A stretch of DNA of 64,000 bases. Source: Aquimarina intermedia (lineage in GTDB: Bacteria; Bacteroidota; Bacteroidia; Flavobacteriales; Flavobacteriaceae). Under the pieces are notes generated by a model that worked only from the letters and a program-made list of their open reading frames with translations, had not been told where the DNA came from and did not search any database. Position numbers and translations under genes: made by a program. Location: contig NZ_VNHU01000005.1 in the NCBI RefSeq assembly GCF_008124785.1, forward strand, positions 62,001 through 126,000, in the 5' to 3' direction. Below are positions 19,553-30,183 of this stretch, one piece after another (the first letter of the stretch is position 1; the number at the start of each line of letters is the position of its first letter).

Positions 19553-19853
19553 ATAATGGTTATTAATTAAGTTTAAATGTTGATTAAAATTGATGATAAG
19601 TTTAGTTTTATTATGATTTATTTTTTTTTAAATATCTGGTTATATTTGGCATTATAGCTTTTTGTAATACTTATTTCTGGCAATAATATTCGATGTTTTG
19701 CTGGAGGTTAGTTTCAATTTTTAATCTAAATCAATTAGTAGTTAGGACTGATAACATTAATAGAATTGTTAAATTTTTGTGTTAGAACTTACTCTATTAA
19801 TACATGTAAGTGTTTGCGGACTCAAAACTATTTGAAAATTAATTAGTTTGGAT

Positions 19854-19883
19854 TTGAATACTTCAAAAATAATTCTACCTTTG
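19854..19883 (+). promoter_or_regulatory. Promoter of the ribosomal superoperon
   Basis: A TTG at 19854-19856 and TACCTTTG at 19876-19883 are separated by 19 nt. This is an exact match to the Bacteroidota housekeeping promoter (-33 TTG, -7 TAnnTTTG). The start of transcription would be near 19889, leaving a leader of about 48 nt before rpsL. Confidence 0.8.
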
Positions 19884-19936
19884 CAGCCCTCATAAAAGAG
19901 GATTAATAAAAATTTAATTATAGTGTAAAGCAAATT

Positions 19937-20311
19937 ATGCCAACAATTTCACAATTAGTACGAAAAGGTAGAGCCAAAATAACTAAGAAGAGTAAATCGG
20001 CTGCTTTGGATTCTTGCCCGCAACGCCGCGGTGTATGTACTCGTGTGTATACCACTACTCCAAAAAAACCAAACTCTGCGATGCGTAAAGTAGCGCGTGT
20101 TAGGTTAACAAACGGAAAAGAGGTTAACGCGTACATCGGTGGTGAGGGACACAATCTTCAAGAGCACTCGATAGTATTAGTTAGAGGTGGAAGGGTAAAA
20201 GATTTACCGGGAGTTAGGTATCACATTGTTCGTGGAGCCTTAGACACTGCAGGTGTTGAAGGAAGAACACAACGTAGATCTAAGTACGGAGCAAAACGCC
20301 CTAAGAAGTAA
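19937..20311 (+). CDS. rpsL: 30S ribosomal protein S12
   Basis: 124 residues, full length. The decoding-site loop [12 protein letters not shown] (Lys43) and the [10 protein letters not shown] and [10 protein letters not shown] motifs are intact. S12 sits at the A-site and controls decoding accuracy; the unchanged lysines are the streptomycin-sensitive form. First gene of the ribosomal locus, behind a strong consensus promoter. Confidence 0.98.
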   Translation: MPTISQLVRKGRAKITKKSKSAALDSCPQRRGVCTRVYTTTPKKPNSAMRKVARVRLTNGKEVNAYIGGEGHNLQEHSIVLVRGGRVKDLPGVRYHIVRGALDTAGVEGRTQRRSKYGAKRPKK

Positions 20312-20335
20312 TTTTAAAACTTTTAAGAAGAAGAG

Positions 20336-20812
20336 ATGAGAAAAAGAAAGGCTAAAAAAAGACCTATTTTGCCAGATCCACGTTTCAACGATCAGTTAGT
20401 AACTAGATTTGTTAACATGATGATGTGGGATGGGAAAAAGTCGACAGCTTTCAAAATCTTTTACGATGCGATTGATATCGTGGAAGAGAAAAAACAGAAC
20501 GAAGAAAAAACATCTTTAGAGGTGTGGAAGGATGCATTGTCTAATGTTATGCCTCATGTAGAGGTAAGAAGTAGACGAGTAGGAGGGGCAACTTTCCAGA
20601 TTCCTAATCCGATTAGACCGGATCGTAAGATTTCTACTGCAATGAAGTGGTTAATTCAATTTTCACGTAAGCGTAATGAAAAATCGATGGCTCAGAAATT
20701 AGCCGGAGAGATTTTGGCTGCAGAAAAAGAAGAAGGTGCTGCTGTTAAGAAAAGAGTAGATACTCACAAGATGGCAGAAGCAAATAAAGCATTCTCACAC
20801 TTTAGATTTTAA
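20336..20812 (+). CDS. rpsG: 30S ribosomal protein S7
   Basis: 158 residues. Begins [17 protein letters not shown] and has the [19 protein letters not shown]-binding hairpin typical of S7, which nucleates folding of the 16S 3' major domain. It lies 24 nt after rpsL and 12 nt before fusA. No unusual change seen. Confidence 0.98.
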   Translation: MRKRKAKKRPILPDPRFNDQLVTRFVNMMMWDGKKSTAFKIFYDAIDIVEEKKQNEEKTSLEVWKDALSNVMPHVEVRSRRVGGATFQIPNPIRPDRKISTAMKWLIQFSRKRNEKSMAQKLAGEILAAEKEEGAAVKKRVDTHKMAEANKAFSHFRF

Positions 20813-20824
20813 TCACGAACAGAA

Positions 20825-22951
20825 ATGGCTAGAGATTTAAAATATACAAGAAATATAGGTATTGCTGCGCATATTGATGCGGGTAAAACAACTACGACAG
20901 AGCGTATACTTTATTATACGGGTGTGAGTCATAAGATAGGTGAGGTGCATGATGGTGCGGCTACTATGGACTGGATGGAGCAAGAACAAGAGCGTGGAAT
21001 CACGATTACTTCGGCGGCTACAACATGTACATGGAAGTTTCCATTAGAAAATGCACAGCCCTTACCGGAAACAAAGGATTATCACTTTAATATTATTGAT
21101 ACTCCGGGTCACGTTGATTTCACAGTGGAGGTGAATCGTTCATTGCGTGTCTTGGATGGGTTGGTTTTCTTATTTAGTGCAGTTGATGGTGTTGAGCCAC
21201 AATCTGAAACTAACTGGAGGCTAGCGGATAATTATAAAGTTCCTAGAATCGGTTTTGTTAACAAAATGGACCGTCAAGGATCTAACTTTATGGCTGTTTG
21301 TCAACAAGTAAAAGATATGTTAGGTTCTAATGCAGTTCCTATAGTTCTTAATATTGGTGATGAGGCAGATTTTAAAGGTATCGTAGATTTAGTGAAGAAC
21401 CGTGCTATTATCTGGCATGATGAAACACAAGGAGCCACTTTTGATGTGGTTGATATTCCTGAAGATATGAAGGAAGAGGCAAGAATCTTACGAGGTAAAC
21501 TTATTGAAGAGGTTGCAGCGTATGATGAGAATCTTCTTGAAAAATATATGGAAGATGAAGATTCTATTACAGAAGAAGAGGTGCATGCCGCACTTCGTGC
21601 TGCTGTAATGGACATGTCAATTATTCCTATGATTTGCGGTTCTGCTTTCAAAAATAAAGGGGTTCAGTTTCTTTTAGATGCGGTATGTCGTTATTTACCT
21701 TCACCTACAGATAAAGAAGGTATTGTTGGAGTAAATCCTGATACTGAAAAAGAAGAATTGCGTAAGCCTGATGTTAAGGAGCCTTTTGCTGCTCTTGCAT
21801 TTAAGATCGCTACAGATCCATTTGTTGGACGTCTGGCATTTTTCCGCGCATACTCAGGGAGACTTGATGCAGGTTCTTACATTCTAAACAACCGTTCTGG
21901 TAAAAAAGAGCGTATTTCTAGAATTTACCAGATGCATTCGAATAAGCAGAATGCAATCGATTATATAGAAGCGGGAGATATTGGTGCTGCTGTAGGTTTT
22001 AAAGATATTAAAACCGGTGATACGATGTCTGATGAGAAGCATCCTATTGTTTTGGAAAGTATGGATTTTCCTGATCCCGTTATCGGTATCGCGGTTGAGC
22101 CAAAAACTAAAGCAGATGTTGATAAATTAGGTATGGCATTATCTAAACTTGCCGAAGAGGATCCGACTTTCCAAGTAAAAACTGATGAAGCTTCAGGACA
22201 GACAATTATTTCTGGAATGGGTGAGTTGCACTTGGATATCATTGTGGATCGTCTAAGACGTGAGTTTAAGGTAGAGGTGAATCAAGGTCAGCCACAGGTT
22301 GAATATAAAGAAGCTATTACACAAGCTGCAGATCATAGAGAGGTGTATAAGAAACAATCTGGTGGTCGTGGTAAGTTTGCGGATATCGTATTTACAATTG
22401 AGCCGGCTGATGAAGGTGTTGTAGGACTTCAATTTGAATCTACAATAAAAGGTGGTAACGTTCCTAAGGAATTTATTCCATCGATTGAGAAAGGTTTCAA
22501 AGCGGCTATGGTAAATGGTCCTTTAGCTGGATATGAAGTAGATTCTATGAAAGTGACATTGAAAGATGGATCTTATCATGATGTGGATTCGGATCAACTA
22601 TCGTTCGAATTAGCTGCTAAATTAGGTTTTAAAAATTCAGCGAAAGCTGCTAAAGCCGTAATTATGGAGCCGATTATGAAATTGGAAGTTATTACTCCTG
22701 AAGAAAATATGGGTGATATCGTTGGTGATCTTAACCGTCGTAGAGGACAAGTAAGTGATATGGGAGACCGTGCTGGTGCAAAAACTGTAAAGGCTACTGT
22801 CCCTCTTTCAGAAATGTTCGGATACGTAACGACATTGAGAACTTTATCTTCTGGTAGAGCTACATCTACTATGGAATTTTCACACTACGCTGAAACTCCG
22901 TCTAATATTTCAGAAGAGGTAATCGCAGCTGCAAAAGGAGTTAACGCTTAA
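20825..22951 (+). CDS. fusA: Elongation factor G
   Basis: 708 residues, full length. G motifs are AHIDAGKTT (G1), DTPGHVDF (G3) and NKMDR (G4); the C-terminal domains contain GGRGKFAD and [14 protein letters not shown]. It is the GTPase that moves tRNA and mRNA through the ribosome. In many bacteria tuf follows fusA, but here rpsJ follows after 11 nt, the arrangement known in Bacteroidota. Confidence 0.98.
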   Translation: MARDLKYTRNIGIAAHIDAGKTTTTERILYYTGVSHKIGEVHDGAATMDWMEQEQERGITITSAATTCTWKFPLENAQPLPETKDYHFNIIDTPGHVDFTVEVNRSLRVLDGLVFLFSAVDGVEPQSETNWRLADNYKVPRIGFVNKMDRQGSNFMAVCQQVKDMLGSNAVPIVLNIGDEADFKGIVDLVKNRAIIWHDETQGATFDVVDIPEDMKEEARILRGKLIEEVAAYDENLLEKYMEDEDSITEEEVHAALRAAVMDMSIIPMICGSAFKNKGVQFLLDAVCRYLPSPTDKEGIVGVNPDTEKEELRKPDVKEPFAALAFKIATDPFVGRLAFFRAYSGRLDAGSYILNNRSGKKERISRIYQMHSNKQNAIDYIEAGDIGAAVGFKDIKTGDTMSDEKHPIVLESMDFPDPVIGIAVEPKTKADVDKLGMALSKLAEEDPTFQVKTDEASGQTIISGMGELHLDIIVDRLRREFKVEVNQGQPQVEYKEAITQAADHREVYKKQSGGRGKFADIVFTIEPADEGVVGLQFESTIKGGNVPKEFIPSIEKGFKAAMVNGPLAGYEVDSMKVTLKDGSYHDVDSDQLSFELAAKLGFKNSAKAAKAVIMEPIMKLEVITPEENMGDIVGDLNRRRGQVSDMGDRAGAKTVKATVPLSEMFGYVTTLRTLSSGRATSTMEFSHYAETPSNISEEVIAAAKGVNA

Positions 22952-22962
22952 TTATTACAGAA

Positions 22963-23268
22963 ATGAGTCAAAAAATCAGAATAAAACTAAAATCTTACGA
23001 TCATAATTTAGTAGATAAGTCTGCTGAGAAAATCGTAAAGACGGTTAAAAGTACCGGCGCTGTAGTAACTGGGCCGATTCCTTTGCCAACACATAAAAAG
23101 ATTTTCACTGTATTACGTTCACCACACGTAAACAAAAAATCTAGAGAGCAGTTCCAATTAAGTTCTTACAAAAGACTTTTGGATATCTATAGCTCTTCAT
23201 CAAAAACTATTGATGCTCTAATGAAGCTTGAATTGCCAAGTGGAGTTGAAGTTGAGATTAAAGTGTAA
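22963..23268 (+). CDS. rpsJ: 30S ribosomal protein S10
   Basis: 101 residues. [13 protein letters not shown] at the start and [12 protein letters not shown] in the middle are the S10 signatures. S10 belongs to the 30S head and also acts in antitermination with NusB. It is followed by a 182-nt structured gap before rplC, one of the few breaks in this otherwise tightly packed locus. Confidence 0.98.
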   Translation: MSQKIRIKLKSYDHNLVDKSAEKIVKTVKSTGAVVTGPIPLPTHKKIFTVLRSPHVNKKSREQFQLSSYKRLLDIYSSSSKTIDALMKLELPSGVEVEIKV

Positions 23269-23280
23269 TTATATTCTTGT

Positions 23281-23309
23281 CCCAAAGCAGCTTGTTTGGC
23301 TGCTTTGGG
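23281..23309 (+). promoter_or_regulatory. 11-bp perfect hairpin after rpsJ
   Basis: Arms CCCAAAGCAGC and GCTGCTTTGGG pair perfectly around a 7-nt loop, starting 12 nt after the rpsJ stop. There is no T-run, so it is not a simple terminator. With the second hairpin at 23373-23396 it may form a leader RNA for rplC-rplD and the downstream genes. Confidence 0.6.
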
Positions 23310-23372
23310 AATAAGTATGATATACAAAAAATGTCCTGAGCTGTGTGCGAGGGAAAAACGGAAAAATATAAT

Positions 23373-23405
23373 CAGGGTTGATGTATTTTGACCCTGTTTT
23401 ATTTT
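23373..23405 (+). promoter_or_regulatory. Attenuator-like hairpin with T-run ahead of rplC
   Basis: CAGGGT (23373-23378) pairs with ACCCTG (23391-23396) around a 12-nt loop, followed directly by TTTTATTTTT. This is the shape of an intrinsic terminator, yet it sits inside the operon 46 nt before the rplC start, so a conditional (attenuating) role is likely. The stem is short, so it may be weak. Confidence 0.5.
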
Positions 23406-23450
23406 TAGGAAAATAAATAAGAGTAAGTATTAATTAATAATTTATTAAAT

Positions 23451-24068
23451 ATGTCTGGGTTAATAGGAAAAAAGATCGGTATGACCAGCATTTTCGATGA
23501 GAATGGAAAAAACATTCCATGTACAGTTATCGAAGCTGGACCATGTGTGATCACCCAAGTCAGAACTAATGAGGTTGATGGCTATGAAGCTATTCAATTA
23601 GGTTTCGATGACAAAGCAGACAAAAATGCTACTAAAGCGGCCGCTGGTCACTTTAAAAAAGCAGGTACGGTTGCTAAACGTAAAGTTGTTGAATTCAAAA
23701 GTTTTGAGGAGGATCACAAATTAGGAGATACCATTACGGTAGAACATTTCACAGAAGGGGAATTTGTTGATGTATCAGGAACGTCTAAAGGAAAAGGTTT
23801 CCAAGGTGTTGTTAAGAGACACGGATTTGGTGGAGTAGGTCAAGCGACTCACGGTCAACATAACCGTTTAAGAGCTCCTGGATCTATTGGTGCTGCTTCA
23901 TATCCTGCGAGAGTATTCAAAGGAATGAGAATGGCCGGTAGAATGGGCGGAGATAAAGTAAAAGTTCAAAACTTAAAAGTGTTAAAAGTAGTTGCTGAAA
24001 AGAATATACTTGTTGTAAAAGGATGTGTTCCTGGTCACAAAAACGCTTATGTAACGATTCAGAAGTAA
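23451..24068 (+). CDS. rplC: 50S ribosomal protein L3
   Basis: 205 residues. [15 protein letters not shown] at the start and the [15 protein letters not shown] and [16 protein letters not shown] loop region are the L3 hallmarks. L3 helps start 50S assembly and reaches the peptidyl-transferase centre. Its stop overlaps the rplD start by one base (TAATG), pointing to coupled translation. Confidence 0.98.
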   Translation: MSGLIGKKIGMTSIFDENGKNIPCTVIEAGPCVITQVRTNEVDGYEAIQLGFDDKADKNATKAAAGHFKKAGTVAKRKVVEFKSFEEDHKLGDTITVEHFTEGEFVDVSGTSKGKGFQGVVKRHGFGGVGQATHGQHNRLRAPGSIGAASYPARVFKGMRMAGRMGGDKVKVQNLKVLKVVAEKNILVVKGCVPGHKNAYVTIQK

Positions 24069-24697
24069 TGAAAGTAGCAGTTGTTGATATTAACGGAAAA
24101 GAAACAGGTAGAAAGGCAGACCTTTCTGATGCTGTTTTTGGTGTAGAACCAAATGATCATGCTGTATACTTAGATGTGAAGCAGTATTTGGCAAATCAAC
24201 GTCAAGGTACGCACAAAGCTAAGGAGCGCGCAGAGATTGTAGGTAGTACTAGAAAAATTAAGAAGCAAAAAGGAACAGGTACTGCCCGAGCAGGTAGTAT
24301 CAAGTCTCCGATCTTCAAAGGTGGTGGTAGAATATTTGGACCAAGACCTCGTAACTATTCTTTCAAATTGAACAAAAACTTGAAAAGATTAGCGAGAAGA
24401 TCTGCGCTAAGTATCAAAGCAAATGACAAAGCAATTATGGTTGTGGAGGATTTTAATTTTGATACTATAAAAACTAAGAATTTTACATCAGTTCTAAAGT
24501 CTTTAGGACTAGATAGTAAAAAATCTTTGTTTGTGTTGGGAGAGTCAAATAATAATGTATATTTGTCGTCACGCAATTTAAAAGGATCAGAAGTTATAAC
24601 CGCCTCAGAATTAAGTACTTATAAAATACTTAATGCGAATAGTGTTGTGCTTTTGGAAGGTTCTTTGAAAGGAATTGAAGCGAATTTAAGTAAATAG
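24068..24697 (+). CDS. rplD: 50S ribosomal protein L4
   Basis: 209 residues from the ATG at 24068; a longer upstream frame exists but overlaps L3 and lacks similarity. It starts [14 protein letters not shown] and has [12 protein letters not shown] and [13 protein letters not shown], the exit-tunnel loop region of L4. In E. coli L4 represses the S10 operon; the structured gap just before rplC could be the equivalent site here, but that is inference. Confidence 0.97.
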   Translation: MKVAVVDINGKETGRKADLSDAVFGVEPNDHAVYLDVKQYLANQRQGTHKAKERAEIVGSTRKIKKQKGTGTARAGSIKSPIFKGGGRIFGPRPRNYSFKLNKNLKRLARRSALSIKANDKAIMVVEDFNFDTIKTKNFTSVLKSLGLDSKKSLFVLGESNNNVYLSSRNLKGSEVITASELSTYKILNANSVVLLEGSLKGIEANLSK

Positions 24698-24702
24698 AAG
24701 CC

Positions 24703-24993
24703 ATGAGTATTTTAATAAAACCTATTATTACGGAAAAGGCTACCAGCGATAGTGAGTTATTTAACCGCTATGGTTTTCAGGTAGATAAAAAAGCGAATAA
24801 GGTGCAGATTAAGAAAGCTGTGGAGGCAGCTTATGGTGTTTCTGTTACTAAAGTTCGTACTATTAATGTCCGTCCGGATCGTAAAACCCGTTTTACAAAA
24901 ACAGGAATGATCACTGGTAAAACAAATGCAATTAAGAAGGCAATTGTACAGGTGGCGGAAGGTGAAGTAATTGATTTATACAGTAATCTTTAA
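24703..24993 (+). CDS. rplW: 50S ribosomal protein L23
   Basis: 96 residues. Starts with MSILIKPIITEKA, and contains NRYGFQVDKKANKVQIKKAVE, the L23 signature. L23 lies at the tunnel exit and is a docking site for SRP (Ffh is encoded at 49255) and trigger factor. 5 nt after rplD and 9 nt before rplB. Confidence 0.98.
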   Translation: MSILIKPIITEKATSDSELFNRYGFQVDKKANKVQIKKAVEAAYGVSVTKVRTINVRPDRKTRFTKTGMITGKTNAIKKAIVQVAEGEVIDLYSNL

Positions 24994-25002
24994 GACTAAC
25001 AG

Positions 25003-25827
25003 ATGTCAGTAAGAAAATTAAAACCAATTACCCCAGGTCAGCGTTTTAGAGTAGTAAATGGGTATGACGCCATTACTACTGATAAGCCGGAAAAAAGCCT
25101 ATTGGCTCCGAGAAAAAGATCTGGAGGTAGAAACAGTCAAGGGAAAATGACCATGCGCTATATTGGTGGTGGTCATAAAAGAAGATATCGTATCATCGAT
25201 TTCAAACGTGATAAGCAGGGTGTTCCTGCTACGGTTGCGTCGATTGAGTACGATCCAAACAGAACTGCATTTATAGCGCTTTTGAACTATCAAGATGGTG
25301 AAAAGCGTTATGTTATTGCTCAAAATGGACTACAGGTTGGGCAAAATATCGTCGCAGGTAGTAATGTTGCTCCAGAAATTGGAAATGCAATGCCACTTAG
25401 CGATATTCCATTAGGTACTATTATTTCTTGTATAGAACTTCGACCAGGTCAAGGTGCTGTTATGGCGCGTAGTGCTGGTTCTTTTGCTCAGTTAATGGCA
25501 AGAGACGGTAAGTTTGCTACAGTTAAGCTTCCTTCAGGAGAAGTACGATTAATTTTGGTTAATTGTGTTGCGACAATAGGTGCTGTTTCTAACAGTGATC
25601 ATCAATTAGTTGTTGGTGGTAAAGCTGGTAGAGGAAGATGGTTAGGACGTCGTCCAAGAACAAGACCGGTAGCAATGAACCCTGTTGATCACCCAATGGG
25701 TGGTGGAGAAGGTCGTTCTTCAGGAGGTCATCCTCGTTCTAGAAAAGGTCTTCCTGCTAAAGGATACAGAACCCGTTCTAAGACGAAGTCGAGTAATAAG
25801 TATATTGTAGAACGTAGAAAGAAATAA
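25003..25827 (+). CDS. rplB: 50S ribosomal protein L2
   Basis: 274 residues. Has [20 protein letters not shown] and the conserved C-terminal [17 protein letters not shown], which contains the histidine close to the peptidyl-transferase centre. L2 is needed for subunit joining. Normal length and intact motifs. Confidence 0.98.
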   Translation: MSVRKLKPITPGQRFRVVNGYDAITTDKPEKSLLAPRKRSGGRNSQGKMTMRYIGGGHKRRYRIIDFKRDKQGVPATVASIEYDPNRTAFIALLNYQDGEKRYVIAQNGLQVGQNIVAGSNVAPEIGNAMPLSDIPLGTIISCIELRPGQGAVMARSAGSFAQLMARDGKFATVKLPSGEVRLILVNCVATIGAVSNSDHQLVVGGKAGRGRWLGRRPRTRPVAMNPVDHPMGGGEGRSSGGHPRSRKGLPAKGYRTRSKTKSSNKYIVERRKK

Positions 25828-25833
25828 TAAGAT

Positions 25834-26112
25834 ATGGCACGTTCATTAAAAAAAGGACCTTACGTTCACTATAAGTTAGAGAAAAAAGTAGCTGCAAACG
25901 TTGAAGCTAACAAGAAGTCTGTTATCAAAACATGGTCAAGAGCCTCTATGATAACACCTGATTTTGTTGGTCAAACAATAGCAGTGCATAATGGTCGCCA
26001 GTTCGTTCCTGTGTATGTTACAGAGAACATGGTAGGACATAAATTAGGAGAATTTTCGCCAACTCGTTCCTTTAGAGGACACGCTGGTGCTAAAAATAAA
26101 GGTAAAAAATAA
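25834..26112 (+). CDS. rpsS: 30S ribosomal protein S19
   Basis: 92 residues. [11 protein letters not shown] at the start and [20 protein letters not shown] and [14 protein letters not shown] are standard S19 motifs. S19 contacts 16S rRNA in the head and the A-site tRNA. 6 nt after rplB and 8 nt before rplV. Confidence 0.98.
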   Translation: MARSLKKGPYVHYKLEKKVAANVEANKKSVIKTWSRASMITPDFVGQTIAVHNGRQFVPVYVTENMVGHKLGEFSPTRSFRGHAGAKNKGKK

Positions 26113-26120
26113 TTTAAGCT

Positions 26121-26528
26121 ATGGGAGTTCGTAAAAGAGAAATGGCGGATAGAATTAAAGAAGAGAGAAAGCAAGTTGCTTTCGCTAAGCTTAATAACTG
26201 TCCAACATCACCTAGAAAGATGCGTTTAGTTGCGGATCTTGTGCGTGGTGAGAAAATTGAAAGAGCGCTTCATATTCTTAGATTTAACCCTAAAGAAGCA
26301 TCACGTCGTTTAGAGAAGCTTTTGCTATCAGCAATTGCTAACTGGCAGGCGAAGAATGAAGACGCTAGCATCGAGGATGCTGAGCTTATTGTAAAAGAGA
26401 TTCGTGTTGACGGAGGAAGTATGTTAAAAAGACTTCGTCCTGCGCCACAGGGTCGTGCACACAGAATAAGAAAACGCTCTAATCACGTTACAATCGTGGT
26501 TGCAGCTAAAAATAATACACAAAGCTAA
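26121..26528 (+). CDS. rplV: 50S ribosomal protein L22
   Basis: 135 residues, longer at the N-terminus than the E. coli protein by about 20 charged residues, as usual in Bacteroidota. [19 protein letters not shown] and the tunnel loop [21 protein letters not shown] are intact. It lines the peptide exit tunnel. Confidence 0.98.
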   Translation: MGVRKREMADRIKEERKQVAFAKLNNCPTSPRKMRLVADLVRGEKIERALHILRFNPKEASRRLEKLLLSAIANWQAKNEDASIEDAELIVKEIRVDGGSMLKRLRPAPQGRAHRIRKRSNHVTIVVAAKNNTQS

Positions 26529-26536
26529 ATAATAGT

Positions 26537-27259
26537 ATGGGACAGAAGACAAATCCAATCGGAAATCGCCTTGGTATCATTAGAGGATGGGAATCCAACT
26601 GGTACGGAGGTAATGACTACGGCGATAAACTTGCTGAAGACGATAAGATTAGAAAGTATGTACACGCACGTTTATCAAAAGCTAGTGTATCAAGAGTAAT
26701 TATTGAGCGTACGCTTAAACTTGTAACCGTTACTATCACTACTGCTAGACCTGGTATTATTATCGGAAAAGGTGGACAAGAGGTAGACAAGTTAAAAGAA
26801 GAGCTTAAAAAGATTACAGATAAAGAAGTACAGATCAATATCTTTGAGATCAAAAGACCAGAATTAGATGCATTCTTGGTTGGTTCTAGTGTAGCTAGAC
26901 AAATTGAGAACCGTATTTCGTACCGTAGAGCTATTAAAATGGCGATCGCAGCTGCAATGAGAATGAATGCTGAAGGTATTAAAATACAGATTTCTGGACG
27001 TTTGAATGGGGCTGAAATGGCACGTTCTGAGTCTTATAAAGATGGTCGTATTCCTTTATCAACATTTAGAGCTGACATAGATTACGCTTTAGTTGAGGCA
27101 CATACTACTTATGGTAGATTAGGTGTTAAAGTGTGGATTATGAAAGGTGAAGTGTATGGTAAGAGAGAGCTTTCTCCTTTAGTTGGACTATCCAAGAAAC
27201 AAGGAAAAGGTGACAGAGCCGGTCGAGGTGGTGAGAAGAAATCACGTCGTAGAAAGTAA
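26537..27259 (+). CDS. rpsC: 30S ribosomal protein S3
   Basis: 240 residues. [18 protein letters not shown] at the start, KH-domain [14 protein letters not shown], and the C-terminal [12 protein letters not shown] and [14 protein letters not shown] blocks. S3 is part of the mRNA entry tunnel with S4 and S5. A basic tail (KKSRRRK) ends the protein. Confidence 0.98.
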   Translation: MGQKTNPIGNRLGIIRGWESNWYGGNDYGDKLAEDDKIRKYVHARLSKASVSRVIIERTLKLVTVTITTARPGIIIGKGGQEVDKLKEELKKITDKEVQINIFEIKRPELDAFLVGSSVARQIENRISYRRAIKMAIAAAMRMNAEGIKIQISGRLNGAEMARSESYKDGRIPLSTFRADIDYALVEAHTTYGRLGVKVWIMKGEVYGKRELSPLVGLSKKQGKGDRAGRGGEKKSRRRK

Positions 27260-27279
27260 TTTTTTAAAGTAAATTAACA

Positions 27280-27699
27280 ATGTTACAGCCTAAAAGAACA
27301 AAGTTCCGTAAACAACAAAAGGGTCGTATGAAAGGATTGTCTCAACGAGGGAATCAACTTTCAAACGGTACTTTTGGGATTAAATCGTTGGATTCAAGTT
27401 TTGTTACTGCACGTCAGATAGAAGCAGCACGTATTTCTGCTACTCGTTATATGAAAAGAGAAGGATCTCTGTGGATTAAAATTTTCCCGGACAAGCCAAT
27501 TACTAAGAAACCTCTTGAAGTACGTATGGGTAAAGGAAAAGGTGCGGTTGAATACTGGGCAGCAGTAGTGAAGCCAGGAAGAATCTTATTCGAGATCAGT
27601 GGTGTATCATACGATGTTGCTAAAGAAGCACTTCGTTTGGCCGCTCAAAAATTACCAGTTAAAACTAAGTTTATTGTAGCTAGAGATTATCAAGCTTAA
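27280..27699 (+). CDS. rplP: 50S ribosomal protein L16
   Basis: 139 residues. [19 protein letters not shown] at the start and [20 protein letters not shown] and [17 protein letters not shown] in the middle are the L16 hallmarks. It helps place tRNA in the A- and P-sites. 20 nt after rpsC. Confidence 0.98.
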   Translation: MLQPKRTKFRKQQKGRMKGLSQRGNQLSNGTFGIKSLDSSFVTARQIEAARISATRYMKREGSLWIKIFPDKPITKKPLEVRMGKGKGAVEYWAAVVKPGRILFEISGVSYDVAKEALRLAAQKLPVKTKFIVARDYQA

Positions 27700-27710
27700 T
27701 ATTTGAGATT

Positions 27711-27905
27711 ATGAAACAATCAGAAGTAAAAGAATTATCTACAGCTGAATTGCAAGAGCAACTTGGTAAATCTCAAAAAGAGTATTCGGATTTAAAAATG
27801 GCTCACACAATGTCTCCATTAGAAAATCCTTTACAGATACGTAAAGCGAGAAAATCTATCGCGAGAATAGCTACTGAGTTAACAAAACGAGAATTAAACG
27901 GTTAA
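27711..27905 (+). CDS. rpmC: 50S ribosomal protein L29
   Basis: 64 residues. Two-helix protein with the LREL-like segment, DLKMAHTMSPLENPLQIRKARKSIAR, typical of L29, cut here only by description. It sits at the exit tunnel beside L23. 11 nt after rplP and 12 nt before rpsQ. Confidence 0.96.
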   Translation: MKQSEVKELSTAELQEQLGKSQKEYSDLKMAHTMSPLENPLQIRKARKSIARIATELTKRELNG

Positions 27906-27917
27906 TTCTGCTGAAAG

Positions 27918-28175
27918 ATGGAAAAAAGAAATTTAAGAAAAGAGCGTATAGGTGTTGTTACTAGTAACAAAATGGTGAAATCAATTGTGGTTTCTGAAGT
28001 TAGAAAAGTAAAGCACCCGATGTACGGAAAGTTCGTATTAAAGACGAAAAAATACGTAGCACACGACGAGAAAAACGATTGCAATATTGGTGATACTGTT
28101 AAGATCATGGAAACACGACCTATGAGTAAAACTAAATGTTGGAGATTAGTAGAAGTAATTGAAAGAGCGAAGTAA
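27918..28175 (+). CDS. rpsQ: 30S ribosomal protein S17
   Basis: 85 residues. [28 protein letters not shown] and [20 protein letters not shown] are classical S17 (OB-fold) motifs. It binds 16S rRNA early in assembly. Only 2 nt separate it from rplN. Confidence 0.98.
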   Translation: MEKRNLRKERIGVVTSNKMVKSIVVSEVRKVKHPMYGKFVLKTKKYVAHDEKNDCNIGDTVKIMETRPMSKTKCWRLVEVIERAK

Positions 28176-28177
28176 TT

Positions 28178-28546
28178 ATGTTACAACAAGAGTCTAGATT
28201 AAAAGTAGCCGATAACACTGGAGCAAAAGAAGTTTTGGTAATCCGTGTTTTAGGTGGTACAGGAAGAAGATACGCCTCTGTAGGTGACAAGATAGTTGTC
28301 AGTGTTAAAGAAGCGACTCCTAACGGTAACGTTAAAAAAGGAGCTGTTTCGACTGCAGTTGTTGTTCGTACAAAAAAAGAAGTGCGCAGACCAGACGGTT
28401 CGTACATTCGTTTCGACGATAATGCATGTGTTTTATTAAACCCTGCTGGCGAGATGAGAGGTACACGTGTTTTTGGTCCTGTTGCAAGAGAACTTCGTGA
28501 TAAGCAATTCATGAAAATCGTTTCATTAGCGCCGGAAGTGCTTTAA
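28178..28546 (+). CDS. rplN: 50S ribosomal protein L14
   Basis: 122 residues. [19 protein letters not shown] at the start, [16 protein letters not shown] and [14 protein letters not shown] at the end are characteristic. L14 forms an intersubunit bridge. Intact and of normal length. Confidence 0.98.
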   Translation: MLQQESRLKVADNTGAKEVLVIRVLGGTGRRYASVGDKIVVSVKEATPNGNVKKGAVSTAVVVRTKKEVRRPDGSYIRFDDNACVLLNPAGEMRGTRVFGPVARELRDKQFMKIVSLAPEVL

Positions 28547-28559
28547 AATTGTAAATAAA

Positions 28560-28868
28560 ATGACAAAGCATAAAATTAAATCAGGAGATACGGTACGTGT
28601 CATTGCTGGAGATAATAAAGGCCAGGAAGGAAAAGTACAGAAAGTATTAAAAGATAAGAACAAGGTTCTTGTGGAAGGTGTAAATATGGTTTCTAAACAT
28701 CAGAAGCCAAGTGCAGCTAATCCGCAGGGAGGTATTGTAAAGCAAGAAGCGCCTATTCATATTTCAAACTTGTCTCTGTTGTCAAATGGAGAAACAACAA
28801 GAGTTGGGTATAGAATGGAAGGAGATAAGAAAGTGAGATTTTCTAAAAAATCTAATGAAGTAATATAG
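28560..28868 (+). CDS. rplX: 50S ribosomal protein L24
   Basis: 102 residues. [20 protein letters not shown] is the KOW motif of L24, followed by [12 protein letters not shown]. It initiates 50S assembly. 13 nt after rplN and 2 nt before rplE. Confidence 0.97.
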   Translation: MTKHKIKSGDTVRVIAGDNKGQEGKVQKVLKDKNKVLVEGVNMVSKHQKPSAANPQGGIVKQEAPIHISNLSLLSNGETTRVGYRMEGDKKVRFSKKSNEVI

Positions 28869-28870
28869 TT

Positions 28871-29422
28871 ATGGCTTATATTCCAAGATTAAAACAAGAG
28901 TATAACGACAGAATTGTGTCAGCTCTTACAGAAGAATTTAGTTACGCAAACGTAATGCAGGTACCAAAACTTAAAAAAATTGTTTTGAGTAGAGGTGTTG
29001 GTGCGGCCGTAGCAGATAAGAAACTGATCGATCACGCAGTGGATGAGTTGACTATGATATCAGGTCAAAAAGCTGTTGCAACTATTTCTAAAAAGGATGT
29101 TGCTTCTTTTAAATTACGTAAAGGGATGCCTATTGGTGCAAAAGTTACGTTGAGAGGTGAGCAGATGTATGAATTTTTAGACCGTTTAATCACTTCAGCA
29201 TTACCACGTGTAAGAGATTTCAACGGAATCAAAGCTACAGGTTTTGATGGAAGAGGAAATTATTCATTGGGAATTCTTGAGCAAATCATTTTTCCAGAGG
29301 TTGATATTGATAAAGTAAATAAAATTTCAGGAATGAATATTACTTTTGAAACTTCTGCGAATACTGATAAGGAAGCAAAATCATTGTTAACTGAACTAGG
29401 TTTACCCTTTAAAAAGAATTAA
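28871..29422 (+). CDS. rplE: 50S ribosomal protein L5
   Basis: 183 residues. [35 protein letters not shown] and [19 protein letters not shown] are L5 signatures. It binds 5S rRNA and contacts P-site tRNA. 2 nt on either side separate it from rplX and rpsN. Confidence 0.98.
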   Translation: MAYIPRLKQEYNDRIVSALTEEFSYANVMQVPKLKKIVLSRGVGAAVADKKLIDHAVDELTMISGQKAVATISKKDVASFKLRKGMPIGAKVTLRGEQMYEFLDRLITSALPRVRDFNGIKATGFDGRGNYSLGILEQIIFPEVDIDKVNKISGMNITFETSANTDKEAKSLLTELGLPFKKN

Positions 29423-29424
29423 TT

Positions 29425-29694
29425 ATGGCTAAAGAATCAATGAAAGCCCGTGAGGTTAAAAGAACTAAAACGGTTGAAAAATATGCTGAGAAACGCAAAG
29501 CTTTAAAAGAAGCTGGTGACTACGAAGCATTACAAAAATTGCCAAAAAATGCTTCTCCTGTTCGTCAACACAACCGATGTAAATTAACAGGAAGACCAAA
29601 AGGATATATGCGTCAGTTTGGTATCTCTCGTGTTATGTTTAGAGAGATGGCTAACCAAGGTTTAATACCTGGTGTTACAAAAGCTAGTTGGTAA
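29425..29694 (+). CDS. rpsN: 30S ribosomal protein S14 (zinc-free form)
   Basis: 89 residues, the long form. Only one Cys is present (in [20 protein letters not shown]), so the CxxC zinc ribbon of short S14 proteins is missing. It takes part in assembly of the 30S head. Followed by a 70-nt gap with a stem-loop before rpsH. Confidence 0.97.
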   Translation: MAKESMKAREVKRTKTVEKYAEKRKALKEAGDYEALQKLPKNASPVRQHNRCKLTGRPKGYMRQFGISRVMFREMANQGLIPGVTKASW

Positions 29695-29709
29695 TAACAA
29701 ATACATTAA

Positions 29710-29746
29710 TTGGTTTCAGGTTCAACTAAAGTAGTTTGAAAACCAA
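29710..29746 (+). promoter_or_regulatory. Stem-loop between rpsN and rpsH
   Basis: Outer arms TTGGTTT (29710-29716) and AAACCAA (29740-29746) pair perfectly, and inside them TTC/GAA and AACTA/TAGTT extend the stem with a small bulge. It lies in the only long gap of the spc part, just before the gene for S8. In E. coli S8 represses the spc operon by binding a helix that imitates its rRNA site; whether this hairpin does so is unknown. Confidence 0.5.
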
Positions 29747-29764
29747 AACCATAAATTACATATA

Positions 29765-30163
29765 ATGAATACAGATCCTATAGCAGATTATTTAACCAGA
29801 ATTCGTAATGCGAATAGTGCTCAACATAGAGTTGTTGAAATTCCTGCGTCTAAGGTTAAAAAAGAAATCACTAAAATATTATTCGATCAGGGGTATATTT
29901 TAAGTTATAAATTCGAAGATACTACCGCTCAGGGTACCATCAAAATCGCGTTGAAATACGATAAGATGACCAAAGAGCCTGTAATTAAAAATTTACAGCG
30001 AATCAGTAAGCCTGGTTTACGTAAGTATGCTGGTTCTAATGAAATCCCAAGAATTTTAAACGGATTAGGAGTTGCAATTGTTTCTACATCTCACGGTGTT
30101 ATGACCGGTAAACGTGCTAAGCAAGAGAATGTAGGAGGAGAAGTACTTTGCTACGTATATTAA
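29765..30163 (+). CDS. rpsH: 30S ribosomal protein S8
   Basis: 132 residues. DPIADYLTRIRNAN at the start, KRISKPGLRKYA-like segment (QRISKPGLRKYAG) and GVAIVSTSHGVMTGKRAKQ at the end are S8 hallmarks. It binds helix 21 of 16S rRNA. A structured 70-nt gap precedes it. Confidence 0.98.
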   Translation: MNTDPIADYLTRIRNANSAQHRVVEIPASKVKKEITKILFDQGYILSYKFEDTTAQGTIKIALKYDKMTKEPVIKNLQRISKPGLRKYAGSNEIPRILNGLGVAIVSTSHGVMTGKRAKQENVGGEVLCYVY

Positions 30164-30183
30164 CAGTATAAAAGACAAAAGAA

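Noticed and set aside
24023..24067. Upstream extension of rplD overlapping rplC
   Set aside because: The extra 15 residues come from another frame of L3; L4 proteins start at MKVAVVDI and the ATG at 24068 is coupled to the L3 stop.
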